The notes: generated from the sequence alone by a model not told the origin. A stretch of 64,000 bases of DNA from Elioraea thermophila (ex Habib et al. 2022) (GCF_003336755.1 NZ_QMDI01000002.1:496001-560000); one strand, 5' to 3'; shown: positions 46,291 to 55,390, counted from the first letter of the stretch. Numbers and translations: made by a program.

Positions 46291-46366
46291 GGGGCTGTAG
46301 CTCAGTTGGGAGAGCGCCTCGTTCGCAATGAGGAGGTCAGGGGTTCGATTCCCCTCAGCTCCACCA
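46291..46366 (+). tRNA. tRNA-Ala (anticodon CGC)
   Basis: A full cloverleaf can be drawn: acceptor GGGGCTG with CAGCTCC, including the G3.U70 pair that identifies alanine tRNAs; D arm GCTC/GAGC; anticodon stem CCTCG/TGAGG with loop TTCGCAA (anticodon CGC, codon GCG); and T arm AGGGG with TTCGATT and CCCCT. The CCA end is encoded (46364-46366). Confidence 0.97.
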
Positions 46367-46521
46367 CCCGCCCAAGCCGCCCTTCTTTCACCCGGTTGGC
46401 CACGGGCCTTCCCGCTTCCGCCGCAATGGACGACCGACGCCTGGACCGGTGCAGGGACGGCAACGCAACGCGCCGGCGCATTGCTCGACAGCACCGCGCC
46501 CGGCGGGCGTGAGCGTCGGGA

Positions 46522-47838
46522 TCAGCCGAGGGCGCGCTGCGCCACCGCAGCGAGGGCATCGCCAAAGGCGTCGAGGAAGAACCCGGCCTCCTCTTCACTG
46601 AGGCAGAGCGGAGGGCGGATCTTCACCGTCTCGCCGTAACGCCCTGCCGCCCCGACCAGCACACCGCGCTCGCGCAGCGCATCCACGAGTGCCTCCACCC
46701 GGGCGGGCGCGTCGTCGCCCGCGAGTTCGACCCCGATGAACAGGCCGGCGCCACGGACAGCGGCGATGAGCGGCGAGCGTTGCGCCATGGCGAGCAGGCC
46801 GGCCTTCAGCTGGTGGCCGCGGCGGGCGGCATTGGCGATCAGCCCCTCCTCCTCGAGCACGTCGAGCACGGCGTTCCCGACCGCCGCCGCCACCGGCGTC
46901 GCGGCGAAGGTGTTGAAATACCCCGCCCGCTCGCACAGGGCGGCGAGGAGTTCGTGCCGTGTGGCGACGGCCGCCATCGGGTAACCGTTGCCCATCGGCT
47001 TGCCCATGGTCACCACGTCCGGCACGACGCCGTGGCGGGCGAACCCCCACATCCCCTGCCCCGTCCGCCCGAAGCCAGGCTGCACCTCATCGGCGACGAA
47101 CAACCCACCATGCCGGCGAACCATCGCCACGGCAGGAGCGAGGAAGCCCGGCGGATCGACATGCACCCCGTCCGAGGAGAAGACTGTGTCGCAGATGAAG
47201 GAGGCGAGGCCGTAGCCGGCTTCCTCGAGGCTCCGCGCAGCGAGCGCGATCGCCTGCGCGAAGCCGGTGGCGACATCATCGCCGGAGTGCGCGGCCGACG
47301 GCGCGGGAACGAGACGAACGAACGGCGGCGGCCCACCGCGCTTCCAGGACGCCGGCGAAATCTCCGTCACGGCCGCAGTGTTCCCGTGATAGGCCGTCTC
47401 GGTGACGATGACGCCCTGGCGGCCGGTTGCGGCACGGGCGATCCGCAGGGCGAGATCGTTCGCCTCGCTGCCGGTGCAGACCAGGACCACGTTCTCGAGG
47501 GCGGCCGGCAGGGTGGCCTTGAGGCGTTCCAGGTAGCGTTCCGTCGTTTCGTTCAGGTATCGGCTGTTGATCGCGATCTCGCCCGCCTGGCGCGCAAGGG
47601 CGGCCACGACCCGCGGATGGGCGTGACCGAGCGGGAAGACGTTGTTGTAGGCGTCGAGGAAGCGCCGACCATCCGCCGCCTCGACCCAGGCACCGCGGCC
47701 GCGCACCAGAACCAGCGGGTCGCGGTAGAACAGCACCGTCGCCGCCCCTGTGTTGGCGAGGCGGCGGGCGAGCAGATCGTGCGCCTCGCCACCGCGGAAC
47801 GCGTTCATCTCCAGGATCGTCTTCGGCCGCGCGGTCAT
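46522..47838 (-). CDS. Class III PLP-dependent aminotransferase / phospholyase-like
   Basis: This 438-residue PLP enzyme shows AYNNVFPLGHAHPRVVAAL and SRYLNETTERYLERLKATLP near the N-terminus, VVLVCTGSEANDLALRIAR for cofactor phosphate, VADEVQPGFGRTGQGMWGF for the pyridine ring, and the Schiff-base Lys in VVTMGKPMGNGYPMAAV. The segments SRYL and FNTFAATPVAAAVG resemble the AGXT2-like group, which includes ethanolamine-phosphate and phosphohydroxylysine phospholyases. A kinase-like phosphotransferase gene directly upstream on the same strand supports that reading: kinase first, phospholyase second. The substrate is not determined. Confidence 0.8.
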   Translation of the reverse strand: MTARPKTILEMNAFRGGEAHDLLARRLANTGAATVLFYRDPLVLVRGRGAWVEAADGRRFLDAYNNVFPLGHAHPRVVAALARQAGEIAINSRYLNETTERYLERLKATLPAALENVVLVCTGSEANDLALRIARAATGRQGVIVTETAYHGNTAAVTEISPASWKRGGPPPFVRLVPAPSAAHSGDDVATGFAQAIALAARSLEEAGYGLASFICDTVFSSDGVHVDPPGFLAPAVAMVRRHGGLFVADEVQPGFGRTGQGMWGFARHGVVPDVVTMGKPMGNGYPMAAVATRHELLAALCERAGYFNTFAATPVAAAVGNAVLDVLEEEGLIANAARRGHQLKAGLLAMAQRSPLIAAVRGAGLFIGVELAGDDAPARVEALVDALRERGVLVGAAGRYGETVKIRPPLCLSEEEAGFFLDAFGDALAAVAQRALG

Positions 47839-47885
47839 TCCCCGACATCCTCCCGCTCGACGCGCTCCCTGGCGAAGGCTCCGTC

Positions 47886-48773
47886 TCACCGCCGCTGCAG
47901 GTAGCGCTCCGCCAGCATCACCGTGCCCGCCGTGTAGCGCTCGAGCCCGGCCTCGCGCGCCGTCGGCGTCTCGGCGTGGCTCGCGATCCAGGCGGTGAGC
48001 AGGATCCGCCGCAGCATGACGAAATCTTCCAGCATGGCGCGATCCGCAGCCTCCAGCGGAGCGACCCGAGCATAGCCCTCGACCCAGGCCTCCATCAGCG
48101 CGGGCACGATCGGATCGTGCTCGAGGAAACTCACCGCGGCGGCGAAATCGTAGGCGAACCAGCCGTAGCCGCAGTCGTCGAAGTCGATGACGCCGATCCT
48201 CTCCTCGTCGACGAGGAGATTGGCCAGCCGCAGATCGGCATGAATGAGGCCGAACCGATCCTCCCCCGTGCCGTAGGCGGCAAGTCGCTCGGCCAGCCGG
48301 GCGACGGCACGGGCGAGTACCGCTTCGCCCTCGCGCTCAAGGCCCAGGGCAGCGCGCCAGGGGCCCCAGTGCGGCGATTCGCCGAGCGTGGTGGCGAAGT
48401 CCCAGCGCTTGCGCCGAAACCCTGCCGGCGGCCGCCAGGCGCGGGCGTGAGCGTGCAGCCGGGCGCTGATTTCGCCGAGGGTGCGGAACCCATCGACCAG
48501 CGCCTCGTCGGCCGACGGCTCCCGACCGGGCAGGAAGGAGAAGGCCGCCAGCGCCCGCGTCTCGCCGCCGTCGGCGACCGCGATCACGCGTTCGCCCGCG
48601 CGCGTGCGCAGCACCTCGGGCGTGGTCACGATGCGGTCGCGCCGCAACGCCTCCAGCCAGGCGAGTTCGCCCTCGATCTCGTCGAGCGTGTGGTAGCCCG
48701 GGCGATAGACGCGGATGATCACGGGCTGGTCGCGGTCGGGGTCGTCGGCGCGGAAGGTCGCGTTCTCCGACAC
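47886..48773 (-). CDS. APH-family phosphotransferase, 5' end lost
   Basis: The product has the catalytic loop GLIHADLRLANLLVDEERIG and the metal-binding IDFDDCGYGWFAYDFA of aminoglycoside/hydroxylysine kinase-like enzymes. In the family the phosphate-binding motif SENATF lies 35-45 residues from the start, but here the first usable start (GTG 48773) is one codon before it. The frame stays family-like upstream only to about RVSLITV (48791) and then enters sequence of an opposite-strand SDR gene. The gene therefore looks truncated at the 5' end, and its activity is doubtful. It lies 47 bp upstream of the class III aminotransferase gene. Confidence 0.75.
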   Translation of the reverse strand: MSENATFRADDPDRDQPVIIRVYRPGYHTLDEIEGELAWLEALRRDRIVTTPEVLRTRAGERVIAVADGGETRALAAFSFLPGREPSADEALVDGFRTLGEISARLHAHARAWRPPAGFRRKRWDFATTLGESPHWGPWRAALGLEREGEAVLARAVARLAERLAAYGTGEDRFGLIHADLRLANLLVDEERIGVIDFDDCGYGWFAYDFAAAVSFLEHDPIVPALMEAWVEGYARVAPLEAADRAMLEDFVMLRRILLTAWIASHAETPTAREAGLERYTAGTVMLAERYLQRR

Positions 48774-48787
48774 CGTGATCAGGCTGA

Positions 48788-49105
48788 CGCGCGTGCGTGG
48801 CGAAGGCCGGGCAGCTCGGGTTCCTGCGCACCGCAGCGATGGAACTCGCGCCCTTGGGGATGACCATCAATGCCGTGTTGCCCGGCAATATCGCGACCGA
48901 GGGGCTCGCTGGTCTCGGCGAGAGCTACCTGCAGGAGATGACGGCAGCGATCCCGCTGCGTCGCCTGGGCTCGGTGGAGGACGTCGCCTACGCCGCCCTG
49001 TTCTTCGCCTCCGATGAGGCGGCCTACATCACCGGCCAGACGCTCGTGGTCGACGGCGGGCAGGTGCTGCCCGAATCGCCCGAGGCGATGCGGGCGATCG
49101 GTTAG
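48788..49105 (+). pseudogene. 3' remnant of a short-chain dehydrogenase/reductase gene
   Basis: This frame encodes only the last third of an SDR (FabG-like): [20 protein letters not shown] begins at the catalytic lysine of YxxxK, followed by [36 protein letters not shown] and [15 protein letters not shown]. The Rossmann GxxxGxG half, the catalytic Ser and the Tyr are missing; an in-frame TGA lies just upstream (48785-48787). It cannot be an active enzyme. It abuts the truncated phosphotransferase gene head to head. Confidence 0.85.
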
Positions 49106-49108
49106 CGC

Positions 49109-49427
49109 AAAGCCTTCCGTTCGCCGGGCCGCCGTCCGTTCTCCACGGCGGACCGTTCGCCTCCGACCCACTCTCCCCTCGCCGGCTCGCGCGCGGCCCG
49201 CGGTCGCGCGCGCGTCGCGATCCATCGCCCGATCGGCGTCGGAGGCCGGATGACACCGCTGATGGGTCGCGATGTTTCCGCTCGATGCCCTGCCATAACG
49301 GCTCGGCATCGATCGACCGCCGGGCGGAAGACACGATCGGATCATCCCGGCCGAGCAAACCCCTTTCCGATCGCCCGCTTCGATCGTATCGTCTCGAAAC
49401 AATCGAAGGAACGAAGGGGAAACGTCC
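49109..49427. other. Intergenic region before the beta-propeller gene
   Basis: About 320 bp without a gene. It contains a hairpin (CCGCCGT near 49130 with ACGGCGG near 49146) just after the SDR remnant. Closer to the next gene is an inverted repeat, CTTCGAT (49378-49384) with ATCGAAG (49402-49408), 20 bp before the start codon, which could be an operator or leader hairpin. A Zur-type box was not found. Confidence 0.45.
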
Positions 49428-50717
49428 ATGATCGATCGCCGCAGGATCCTGGCCACGGCAGGGCTGTCCGCGACCGTGCCGCTTTGGGCTCTCGGAGGAT
49501 GCGCGAGCGGGACCGGCGAGGGCGGAGCGGCGTCGTTACGGCCGGTGTTCGCCCTGCGCGGCGACGGTGCCGTGGTGGCGATCGATCCCGCGACGGACAG
49601 CATCGCGGCACGCATCGTCACCGGCGGCGCGGGCGGAACGCTCGGCAGCCTCACCCCGGACGGGCGCTGGCTGTACGTCGCCAACAACGCGCCCGGGCAG
49701 CGGACGCTGGTCAAGATCGACGCCCAGACCCTGCGCGTCGCCTCGACCCTGGAGACCGGCAACCGGCCGAAGCACCCGGTGGTCTCGCCCGACGGGCAGA
49801 CGGTGGCGCTGAACCACTCGGGGCTCGATGACGGCAAGACCCGCATCGCCTTCGTCGACGTCGCCTCCGACCGGGTCCGCACGGTCGAGATCCCGGTCCG
49901 CAACACCCAGCACAGCGGCGACGTCACCATGCACGGTCTGTGGCTGCACGACGGCCGGCACTACGCGATCGGGAACTACGCCGACAACGCGGTGGTCGTG
50001 ATCGACGCAGAGTCGTTGCAGGTCCACACCGTTCCGGTCGAGGGCAATCCCCACTATTTCGACGGCCTCGGGCGCGAGCTCTGGGTCACGCTCGAGGCGG
50101 TCGAGCCGAAGACCGCGCGCTCGCGGCCCCTCGTCGTCATCTTCGACGCCAGCCAGCCGATGGCCCTGCGACGGACGGGGCAGGTCGCGATGACCCTCTC
50201 CGCCGACGAGGTGGCCAATCCCGCGCGGATCGAGGGGCATCACGGCACCTTCACGACGGCCGGCGACGCCTTCATCGTCTGCAATCGCGGCAGCGGCGGC
50301 GCCCTGGAAGGCGGCTCGGTCGAAGTGTTCGACGCCCGCACGCGGCGGCGCCTCGCCACGCTCCAGCTCGGCATCCGGGGCGCCGGACACGCCTATCTGA
50401 CGCCGGACGGACGGTTCGCCCTGATCACCCAGTACAACGACACGCGGGTTCCCGTCCTCGACCTGCAGACTTTCCGTACCGTGGCCACGATCGATGCCGG
50501 GCGAGGTGGCCATCTCGGGCACGTCGCCTTCACGACGGACGGCCGCAAGGCCTACATCAGCAACCGCAGGAGCGACGAGGTGCTGGTGGTCGACACCGCG
50601 CAGTGGGCGATCGCAGGACGAATCGCCACCGGAACGAGCGGCCAGGCCCAGGGCATGGTGCTGAACACGCACTACGCGGTGTTCGAGCGCGTCGGGAGCC
50701 GGGCCGTCCTCGCGTGA
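49428..50717 (+). CDS. Exported YncE-like beta-propeller protein
   Basis: This 429-residue protein has a Tat-like start (RRRILATAGLSATVPLWAL) and a possible lipobox (ALGGCASG). The rest is a seven-bladed propeller of about 45-residue blades (GSLTPDGRWLYVANNAPGQ, HPVVSPDGQTVALNHSG, AYLTPDGRFALITQYNDTR, VAFTTDGRKAYISNRRSDEV). Such YVTN proteins bind ligands or metals in the periplasm; the function here is unknown. The stop overlaps the start of a COG0523 GTPase (GTGA), suggesting a joint role in metal handling. Confidence 0.8.
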   Translation: MIDRRRILATAGLSATVPLWALGGCASGTGEGGAASLRPVFALRGDGAVVAIDPATDSIAARIVTGGAGGTLGSLTPDGRWLYVANNAPGQRTLVKIDAQTLRVASTLETGNRPKHPVVSPDGQTVALNHSGLDDGKTRIAFVDVASDRVRTVEIPVRNTQHSGDVTMHGLWLHDGRHYAIGNYADNAVVVIDAESLQVHTVPVEGNPHYFDGLGRELWVTLEAVEPKTARSRPLVVIFDASQPMALRRTGQVAMTLSADEVANPARIEGHHGTFTTAGDAFIVCNRGSGGALEGGSVEVFDARTRRRLATLQLGIRGAGHAYLTPDGRFALITQYNDTRVPVLDLQTFRTVATIDAGRGGHLGHVAFTTDGRKAYISNRRSDEVLVVDTAQWAIAGRIATGTSGQAQGMVLNTHYAVFERVGSRAVLA

Positions 50718-52144
50718 CCGCGCCCGCCGCCGCGGGCGGTGGGGGGGATTTGCCGGAGGGGATCCTGGTCACCGGCTTCCTCGGCGCCGGCAAGACGAGT
50801 TTCCTCCGTCACGTGCTGCTGCCGTGGCTTATCCGACGCCACCGGCCTGCCCTGCTCGTCAACGACTCGGGGGCGGAGAACTTCGACGCCGACCGTCTGG
50901 CGGACGCCGGCGTGCCGGTCGTATCGGTCGCCGGCGGGTGCGGCTGTTGCGCGGTTGGAGGTGCGATGGCCGAGGCGGTGGCGCGACTGGCGCGGGGCGA
51001 GCACCGGCCGGTGGTGATCGAAGGCTCGGGGCTGGCCGATCCCGGCCCGATCCTGGAGGCCTTGCGGTCGCACGGACTGACCGACCTGGTCGTGCTCGCC
51101 CTGGTGCACGGACCGACCTGGCGGGAACGGCTGCCTCTCGCGCCGGTGCAGGGGCAGCTCGCCCTGGCCGACTGGATCTTCGTCACCGCCGCCGAGGAGA
51201 TGCCGCCTGCCGAGATCACGCGGCTGAACGAGGCGCTGTGCCGACACCGACCGCGACCGGTCTCCGTGTGGCGGCGGGACGCGGGGGTGCTCGATGCGCG
51301 CTGGCCCGACGCGCTGGCGACGTTGGCGGGAGCGCCCGATCGCGCCGCGTCGAGCCTGCGCCGCTGCGGCGACGCGGTGCCCCCGCATGTGGGGATGGGG
51401 TCACGAACCATCCCGGTCCGCCAATGGGCCGAAAGGCGGGCGTGGGAGGAGTGGGCGAATGCCCTGCCCGAGGGGGTTTGGCGCGCCAAGGGCATGGTGC
51501 CCGTCCTGGGTGCGGTCTGGCCGCAGGCGCTCGACCACAACGGCAGTGGCCCCCCAGCCTGGCACGAGCCGTCGGGGCCATGTGCGCCTTATCTCGTCGT
51601 GGTGGGCGAGGAGCGCTCGCTCGATGCCCTGCCGCCGTTGCCGTCGGCGCCGGCACCCGACCGCTGGGACGACGCGGCTTGGCTGCCGAGCGGTTCGGCC
51701 GACGGGCGGCGCGACGCGGCGTGGCAGGATGGGGCGCCGACGCCGCCCGCGATCGCGGCGCGCGCGTGGTTCAAGGCGGTCGGCCAGGCGCGCGCCGACG
51801 ACCTCGTCTGGATCGCACCGTCCTGGGCATCGGCGGAGGCGCCGCTGTCGCCGCGACCGCCGCTGAGCCGGGCCGACTGGCACGGGCTCGTCCAGGGGCT
51901 CCGAAGCTGGAGTGCGCGGTCACCGCACGGGCGCTGGTTCGTGGCGGGCTGGCCGCTCGCCTTCGTGCAGGCACTCTCCCGCCTCGCCGCCATCCCCCCG
52001 CTCCGCATCTGGCATGCGGGCGAGGCCTGGGCCTGGCCCGAGGCCGCGCTGTCGTGGCTCGCCCCGGGTGGCGAGGTGGCGGAGCCGGCGCCGCGGGCTG
52101 CCGCTTGCGCGGACACGGGCGCGCGCGGTTCGGTCGGTCCCTAA
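50714..52144 (+). CDS. COG0523 (CobW-like) GTP-binding metallochaperone
   Basis: This 476-residue protein has Walker A LVTGFLGAGKTSFLRHVLL (about residues 18-36), the family's metal site CxCC in SVAGGCGCCAVGGAMAEAV, and the following VVIEGSGLADPGPILEAL. The C-terminal half is long and divergent, with CobW-C-like features (RAKGMVPVLGAVWPQALDHN). COG0523 proteins deliver zinc, cobalt or other metals to client proteins; the metal is unknown. It starts inside the stop codon of the propeller gene. Confidence 0.82.
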   Translation: MTAPAAAGGGGDLPEGILVTGFLGAGKTSFLRHVLLPWLIRRHRPALLVNDSGAENFDADRLADAGVPVVSVAGGCGCCAVGGAMAEAVARLARGEHRPVVIEGSGLADPGPILEALRSHGLTDLVVLALVHGPTWRERLPLAPVQGQLALADWIFVTAAEEMPPAEITRLNEALCRHRPRPVSVWRRDAGVLDARWPDALATLAGAPDRAASSLRRCGDAVPPHVGMGSRTIPVRQWAERRAWEEWANALPEGVWRAKGMVPVLGAVWPQALDHNGSGPPAWHEPSGPCAPYLVVVGEERSLDALPPLPSAPAPDRWDDAAWLPSGSADGRRDAAWQDGAPTPPAIAARAWFKAVGQARADDLVWIAPSWASAEAPLSPRPPLSRADWHGLVQGLRSWSARSPHGRWFVAGWPLAFVQALSRLAAIPPLRIWHAGEAWAWPEAALSWLAPGGEVAEPAPRAAACADTGARGSVGP

Positions 52145-52217
52145 AGGCGCGCTGGCGGCGTCGGTGGAGGCACCGGCGTCGCGCCCGGTGGGTGGCGAAA
52201 TCGCGCCGGTGCCGCGG

Positions 52218-52290
52218 TGGGCCGGGCAGGATTCGAACCCGCAACCAAGCCGTTATGAGCGGCCCGCTCTGACCGTTGAGCTACCGGCCC
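52218..52290 (-). tRNA. tRNA with anticodon CAT, probably tRNA-Ile2
   Basis: Acceptor GGGCCGG pairs with CCGGCCC and A73 follows. D arm GCTC/GAGC, anticodon stem GGCCG/CGGCT with loop CTCATAA (anticodon CAT), variable loop TGGTT and T arm GCGGG/CCTGC complete the cloverleaf. The stretch CTCATAACGGCTTGGTTGC is close to E. coli tRNA-Ile2 as I remember it, whose C34 is changed to lysidine; an elongator tRNA-Met cannot be excluded. CCA is not encoded (the sequence goes on CCG). Confidence 0.88.
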
Positions 52291-52390
52291 CCTTGACCCC
52301 TCTGATGCGGCGAGGGGGCAGGCCTACGCAAGCCCCCCGTTCCGTCGACTCAGGGGGCCGACCGCACAAGGGGCCGACCGCACCCTCCCC

Positions 52391-53431
52391 TCAGGTCGCG
52401 AGGCGGCGACGGAGGCCGGCGAACCCGATCAGCGCCAAGCCGAAGAGGGCGAGCGAGGCCGGCTCGCTCACCGGCTCCGGATAAAGCGCGTCGCGGAACC
52501 GCTTCGCGGTATCGGGCGCGTTGCTGAAGATCCCGTCCACGCCGAGCGCGTAGACGGTCTCGTGCAGGCCGGGGTTGGCGTTCGACAACGTGTAGACATG
52601 GATCAGCAGCCCCGCCTGATGCACGCGATCGACGCAGGCCTCGTTGACGTTCGCCACCGAGACGCCGATTCCCTGCGCCACCTCGGCGATCTGAGCGAGC
52701 TGAGCCGCCGTCGGACAGATGCCGGTGAGGAACACGAGCGGCAGGCTGGTCCGCTCGGCCAGGTGCTGGATGATCGAGAGGTCGAACGACTGCAGGAAGA
52801 CGTTGTTGCGGCTGCCGTCGAACAGCCCCTCGTAGCGCGGATCGGCGAGCGCGGCGAGCATCGCGTCCGCGATCGAGCGGTTGTAGGCGGCTTGGCCGGA
52901 AATCGTCTTCACCTCCGGATAGACGCCGACCACCCTGCCGGTCTCCCGCCAGAGGTCGAACAGGTAATCGAGCACGTCGGTGAAGCGCGGCACGACGAAG
53001 CTCTCGCTGCCCGTGTAATACGCGTTCGGCGGCACGGCGTAGCCGGTGGTGCCGCGCGAGCGGGCCGAGACGAGCAGGATGTCGTCGTAGGTCAGATTGT
53101 CGATGTTGTACTGGCGCGACGCGCCGCTGCCCGTGCCCTTGGCGAACAGGGCGGGGTTGGTGGCGGCGACCGAGACGATGTTGGTGGTCGCGTTGAGGGA
53201 ACGATCGTGCCGCGCAACAAGCACGCCATCCTGGGTGATGAAGAGGTCGGGTTCGATGAAATCGGCGCCCATGGCGACGGCGAGGCGGTAGGCCTCCATC
53301 GTGTGCTCGGGCAGGTATTGGCTCGCGCCGCGATGCGCGATGACCAGCGGACGATCGACCAGCGGCCCCGCCATGACGGACGAGGTGAGGACGCCGAACG
53401 CGAGTGCGCCGGCGAGAACAAGACGCGGCAT
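52391..53431 (-). CDS. Glycerophosphodiester phosphodiesterase with PEP-CTERM tail
   Basis: This 346-residue exported enzyme has a signal peptide (LVLAGALAFGVLTSSVMAGP). The GDPD catalytic set is present: HRGASQYLPEHTMEAYRLAV, EPDLFITQDGVLVARHDRSL, and the later YPEVKTISG glutamate. It hydrolyses glycerophosphodiesters to glycerol-3-phosphate. The C-terminus is a sorting signal of the PEP-CTERM type: SEPASLALFGLALIGFAGLR, followed by basic residues. The ATG at 53431 follows GGGGGAG; a longer start at 53464 is less likely. No exosortase gene is in the window. Confidence 0.9.
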   Translation of the reverse strand: MPRLVLAGALAFGVLTSSVMAGPLVDRPLVIAHRGASQYLPEHTMEAYRLAVAMGADFIEPDLFITQDGVLVARHDRSLNATTNIVSVAATNPALFAKGTGSGASRQYNIDNLTYDDILLVSARSRGTTGYAVPPNAYYTGSESFVVPRFTDVLDYLFDLWRETGRVVGVYPEVKTISGQAAYNRSIADAMLAALADPRYEGLFDGSRNNVFLQSFDLSIIQHLAERTSLPLVFLTGICPTAAQLAQIAEVAQGIGVSVANVNEACVDRVHQAGLLIHVYTLSNANPGLHETVYALGVDGIFSNAPDTAKRFRDALYPEPVSEPASLALFGLALIGFAGLRRRLAT

Positions 53432-53539
53432 GGCTCCCCCTGAGGTGTGCGTCAGCGTGCGCACACTACCGCCGGGGGAGCCGGGCCGCGTGACGCTTCC
53501 TTGAACAGTTCGTTACGTTGCGCGGCCGGTGCGACGCCG

Positions 53540-54718
53540 TCACTCCGCCAACAGGCGCCGGATCGCGTCGCCCGCCTTGGCGATCGACACGATGCCCTCG
53601 AGATGGCCGAGCGCGCCGTCGAGCTCGACAAGCTCCACCGCCCGCCCCTGCGCGCGCAGCGTGGCGGCCAGACGCCGGTTCGCCTCGATCGGGAAGATGC
53701 GGTCCCCCGTCGCCGCGACCACGAGCCAGCGGGCGCGCGAGCGCGCGAGCGCCGCCTCGGGGCTCTCGTACTGCTTGAGGAACAACTGGTTGGCGCGGGC
53801 GAGATAGAGGAAGTGGTTCGCATCCGCCACCCGCGCACGCGCCGCCGCCGCATCGTCGAGCCACTTCTCGATGGCGAAACGTTGCGTCACCGAAGCCCGC
53901 GGGTCCTGCCCCTCCGCCGCTTTCACCCCGATGGTGTCGGCCCAGGGCCAGTCGCGCGCGTGGTGGGTGACGATCTTCAGCGCCTCGGCGAGCCCCCGCA
54001 CCGGCCCCGGCCCGCCGTAGTACGCGCCGCCCTTCCACTCGGGGTCGAGCCGGATCGGCGCGGTCCAGATGTCCATCCAGCCGAGAAGCCAAGCATCGGC
54101 ACGGTCGGAGCCGACGACCGGCATCGCGCGGACCACCATGTCGGGATAGGCCGCCGCCCATTCGATGGTCTGAAACGCGCCCATCGAGGCGCCGGCGACG
54201 AGAGCGAGCCGACGCACGCCGAGATGGTCGAGCAGCGCCTTCTGCGTCTCGACGAAGTCGCGGATGGACAGCACGGGGAAGGCGAGGCCCCAGGGCCGCC
54301 CGGTCTCAGGGTTCGGCGTGGCGGGGCCGGTGGTGATCACGCTCGGGTCGCCGGTATTCAGGTTCACCGGCGTATCCGCGGAGACGACGAAGAAGCGGTT
54401 GGTGTCGATCGGCTTGCCGGGGCCGATGATGGCGTCCCAGTAGCCGGGCGGGCCGCCGGGAGAAAGCCGGCCGAAAGCGTGCGAGGTGCCGGAGAAGAAG
54501 TGGGCGATCAGCACCGCGTTGTCGCGCGCCTCGTTGAGCTGCCCCGCCGTCTGGTAGCCGATCCTGAGCCGAGGGATGGTCTGCCCGGCCTCAGTGGTGA
54601 AGCGCGGGATCTCGAAGGCGCGCTTCTCGACCACAAGCTCGCCCTGGGCGAGGGCGGGCAGCGCGGCGGCGACCAGGACCGCAGCCAGCGAAGCGATCAA
54701 GGTGCGGCGTCTTGGCAT
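53540..54718 (-). CDS. Secreted alpha/beta hydrolase, homoserine acetyltransferase-like
   Basis: This 392-residue protein has a signal peptide (TLIASLAAVLVAAALPALAQ). The remainder follows the MetX fold: RLRIGYQTAGQLNEARDNAV, FFVVSADTPVNLNTGDPSV, the nucleophile elbow LALVAGASMGAFQTIEWAA (Ser in GASMG), and a late Asp/His pair (VVAATGDRIFPIEANRRL and LGHLEG). Because it is exported it is unlikely to make O-acetylhomoserine, so an esterase role is more probable. The gene is divergent from ppa across 117 bp. Confidence 0.82.
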   Translation of the reverse strand: MPRRRTLIASLAAVLVAAALPALAQGELVVEKRAFEIPRFTTEAGQTIPRLRIGYQTAGQLNEARDNAVLIAHFFSGTSHAFGRLSPGGPPGYWDAIIGPGKPIDTNRFFVVSADTPVNLNTGDPSVITTGPATPNPETGRPWGLAFPVLSIRDFVETQKALLDHLGVRRLALVAGASMGAFQTIEWAAAYPDMVVRAMPVVGSDRADAWLLGWMDIWTAPIRLDPEWKGGAYYGGPGPVRGLAEALKIVTHHARDWPWADTIGVKAAEGQDPRASVTQRFAIEKWLDDAAAARARVADANHFLYLARANQLFLKQYESPEAALARSRARWLVVAATGDRIFPIEANRRLAATLRAQGRAVELVELDGALGHLEGIVSIAKAGDAIRRLLAE

Positions 54719-54835
54719 GGACGGCCCTCCTTTCTCGTTTTGCTGCCAGTCTGCCCGGGCGCGGCGGCCTCGTCCATGGCGCGCGGCAGGCGGTTCCGCT
54801 AGATGGGCGGCCGAGCAAGCCGAGGAGATCCCGTC

Positions 54836-55390
54836 GTGGACATCAGCCGCATCAGCATCGGCCGCAACCCGCCGACCGACATCAACGTCATCGTCGAGAT
54901 CCCCCAAGGCGGGGTGCCGGTGAAGTACGAGCTCGACAAGGAGTCAGGGGCGCTGATGGTCGATCGCTTCCTGCACACCGCGATGTACTACCCAGGCAAC
55001 TACGGGTTCATCCCGCACACGCTGGCCGAGGATGGCGACCCGATGGACGTGATGATCGTCACGCAAGCCGCCCTGGTGCCCGGCTGCATCGTGCGCTGCC
55101 GCCCCGTCGGCGTGCTGATGATGCGCGACGAGGCGGGGCCGGACGAGAAGATCCTCGCCGTGCCGGTGGACAAGCTTCACCCGTTCTACACGGGCGTGAA
55201 GTCGTTCCGCGACCTGCCCGCGATCCTGACGGAGCAGATCGCCCACTTCTTCAAGCACTACAAGGATCTCGAGAAGGGCAAGGAAGTGAGCCTTGGCGAG
55301 TGGGCGGGGCCCGAGGTGGCCGAACGGCTAATCCTGGACAGCATCAGGCGGGCGGAAGCCGCCAAGAACGCCGCCGCCCACTATGCCTGA
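54836..55390 (+). CDS. ppa: Inorganic pyrophosphatase
   Basis: This 184-residue family I pyrophosphatase hydrolyses PPi. The conserved residues appear in VPVKYELDKESGALMVDRFL, YYPGNYGFIPHTLAEDGDPM (the DxDPxD active site continues with DVMIV) and DEKILAVPVDKLHPFY, and FFKHYKDLEKGKEV contains the conserved tyrosine and lysines. The GTG at 54836 follows GAGGAGA. Its 3' end overlaps the convergent AEC transporter gene by 10 bp. Confidence 0.96.
   Translation: MDISRISIGRNPPTDINVIVEIPQGGVPVKYELDKESGALMVDRFLHTAMYYPGNYGFIPHTLAEDGDPMDVMIVTQAALVPGCIVRCRPVGVLMMRDEAGPDEKILAVPVDKLHPFYTGVKSFRDLPAILTEQIAHFFKHYKDLEKGKEVSLGEWAGPEVAERLILDSIRRAEAAKNAAAHYA

Noticed and set aside
49300-49427. A Zur box upstream of the propeller/COG0523 pair.
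   Set aside because: No GTTATNNNATAAC-like sequence is present. Only the CTTCGAT/ATCGAAG inverted repeat was found.
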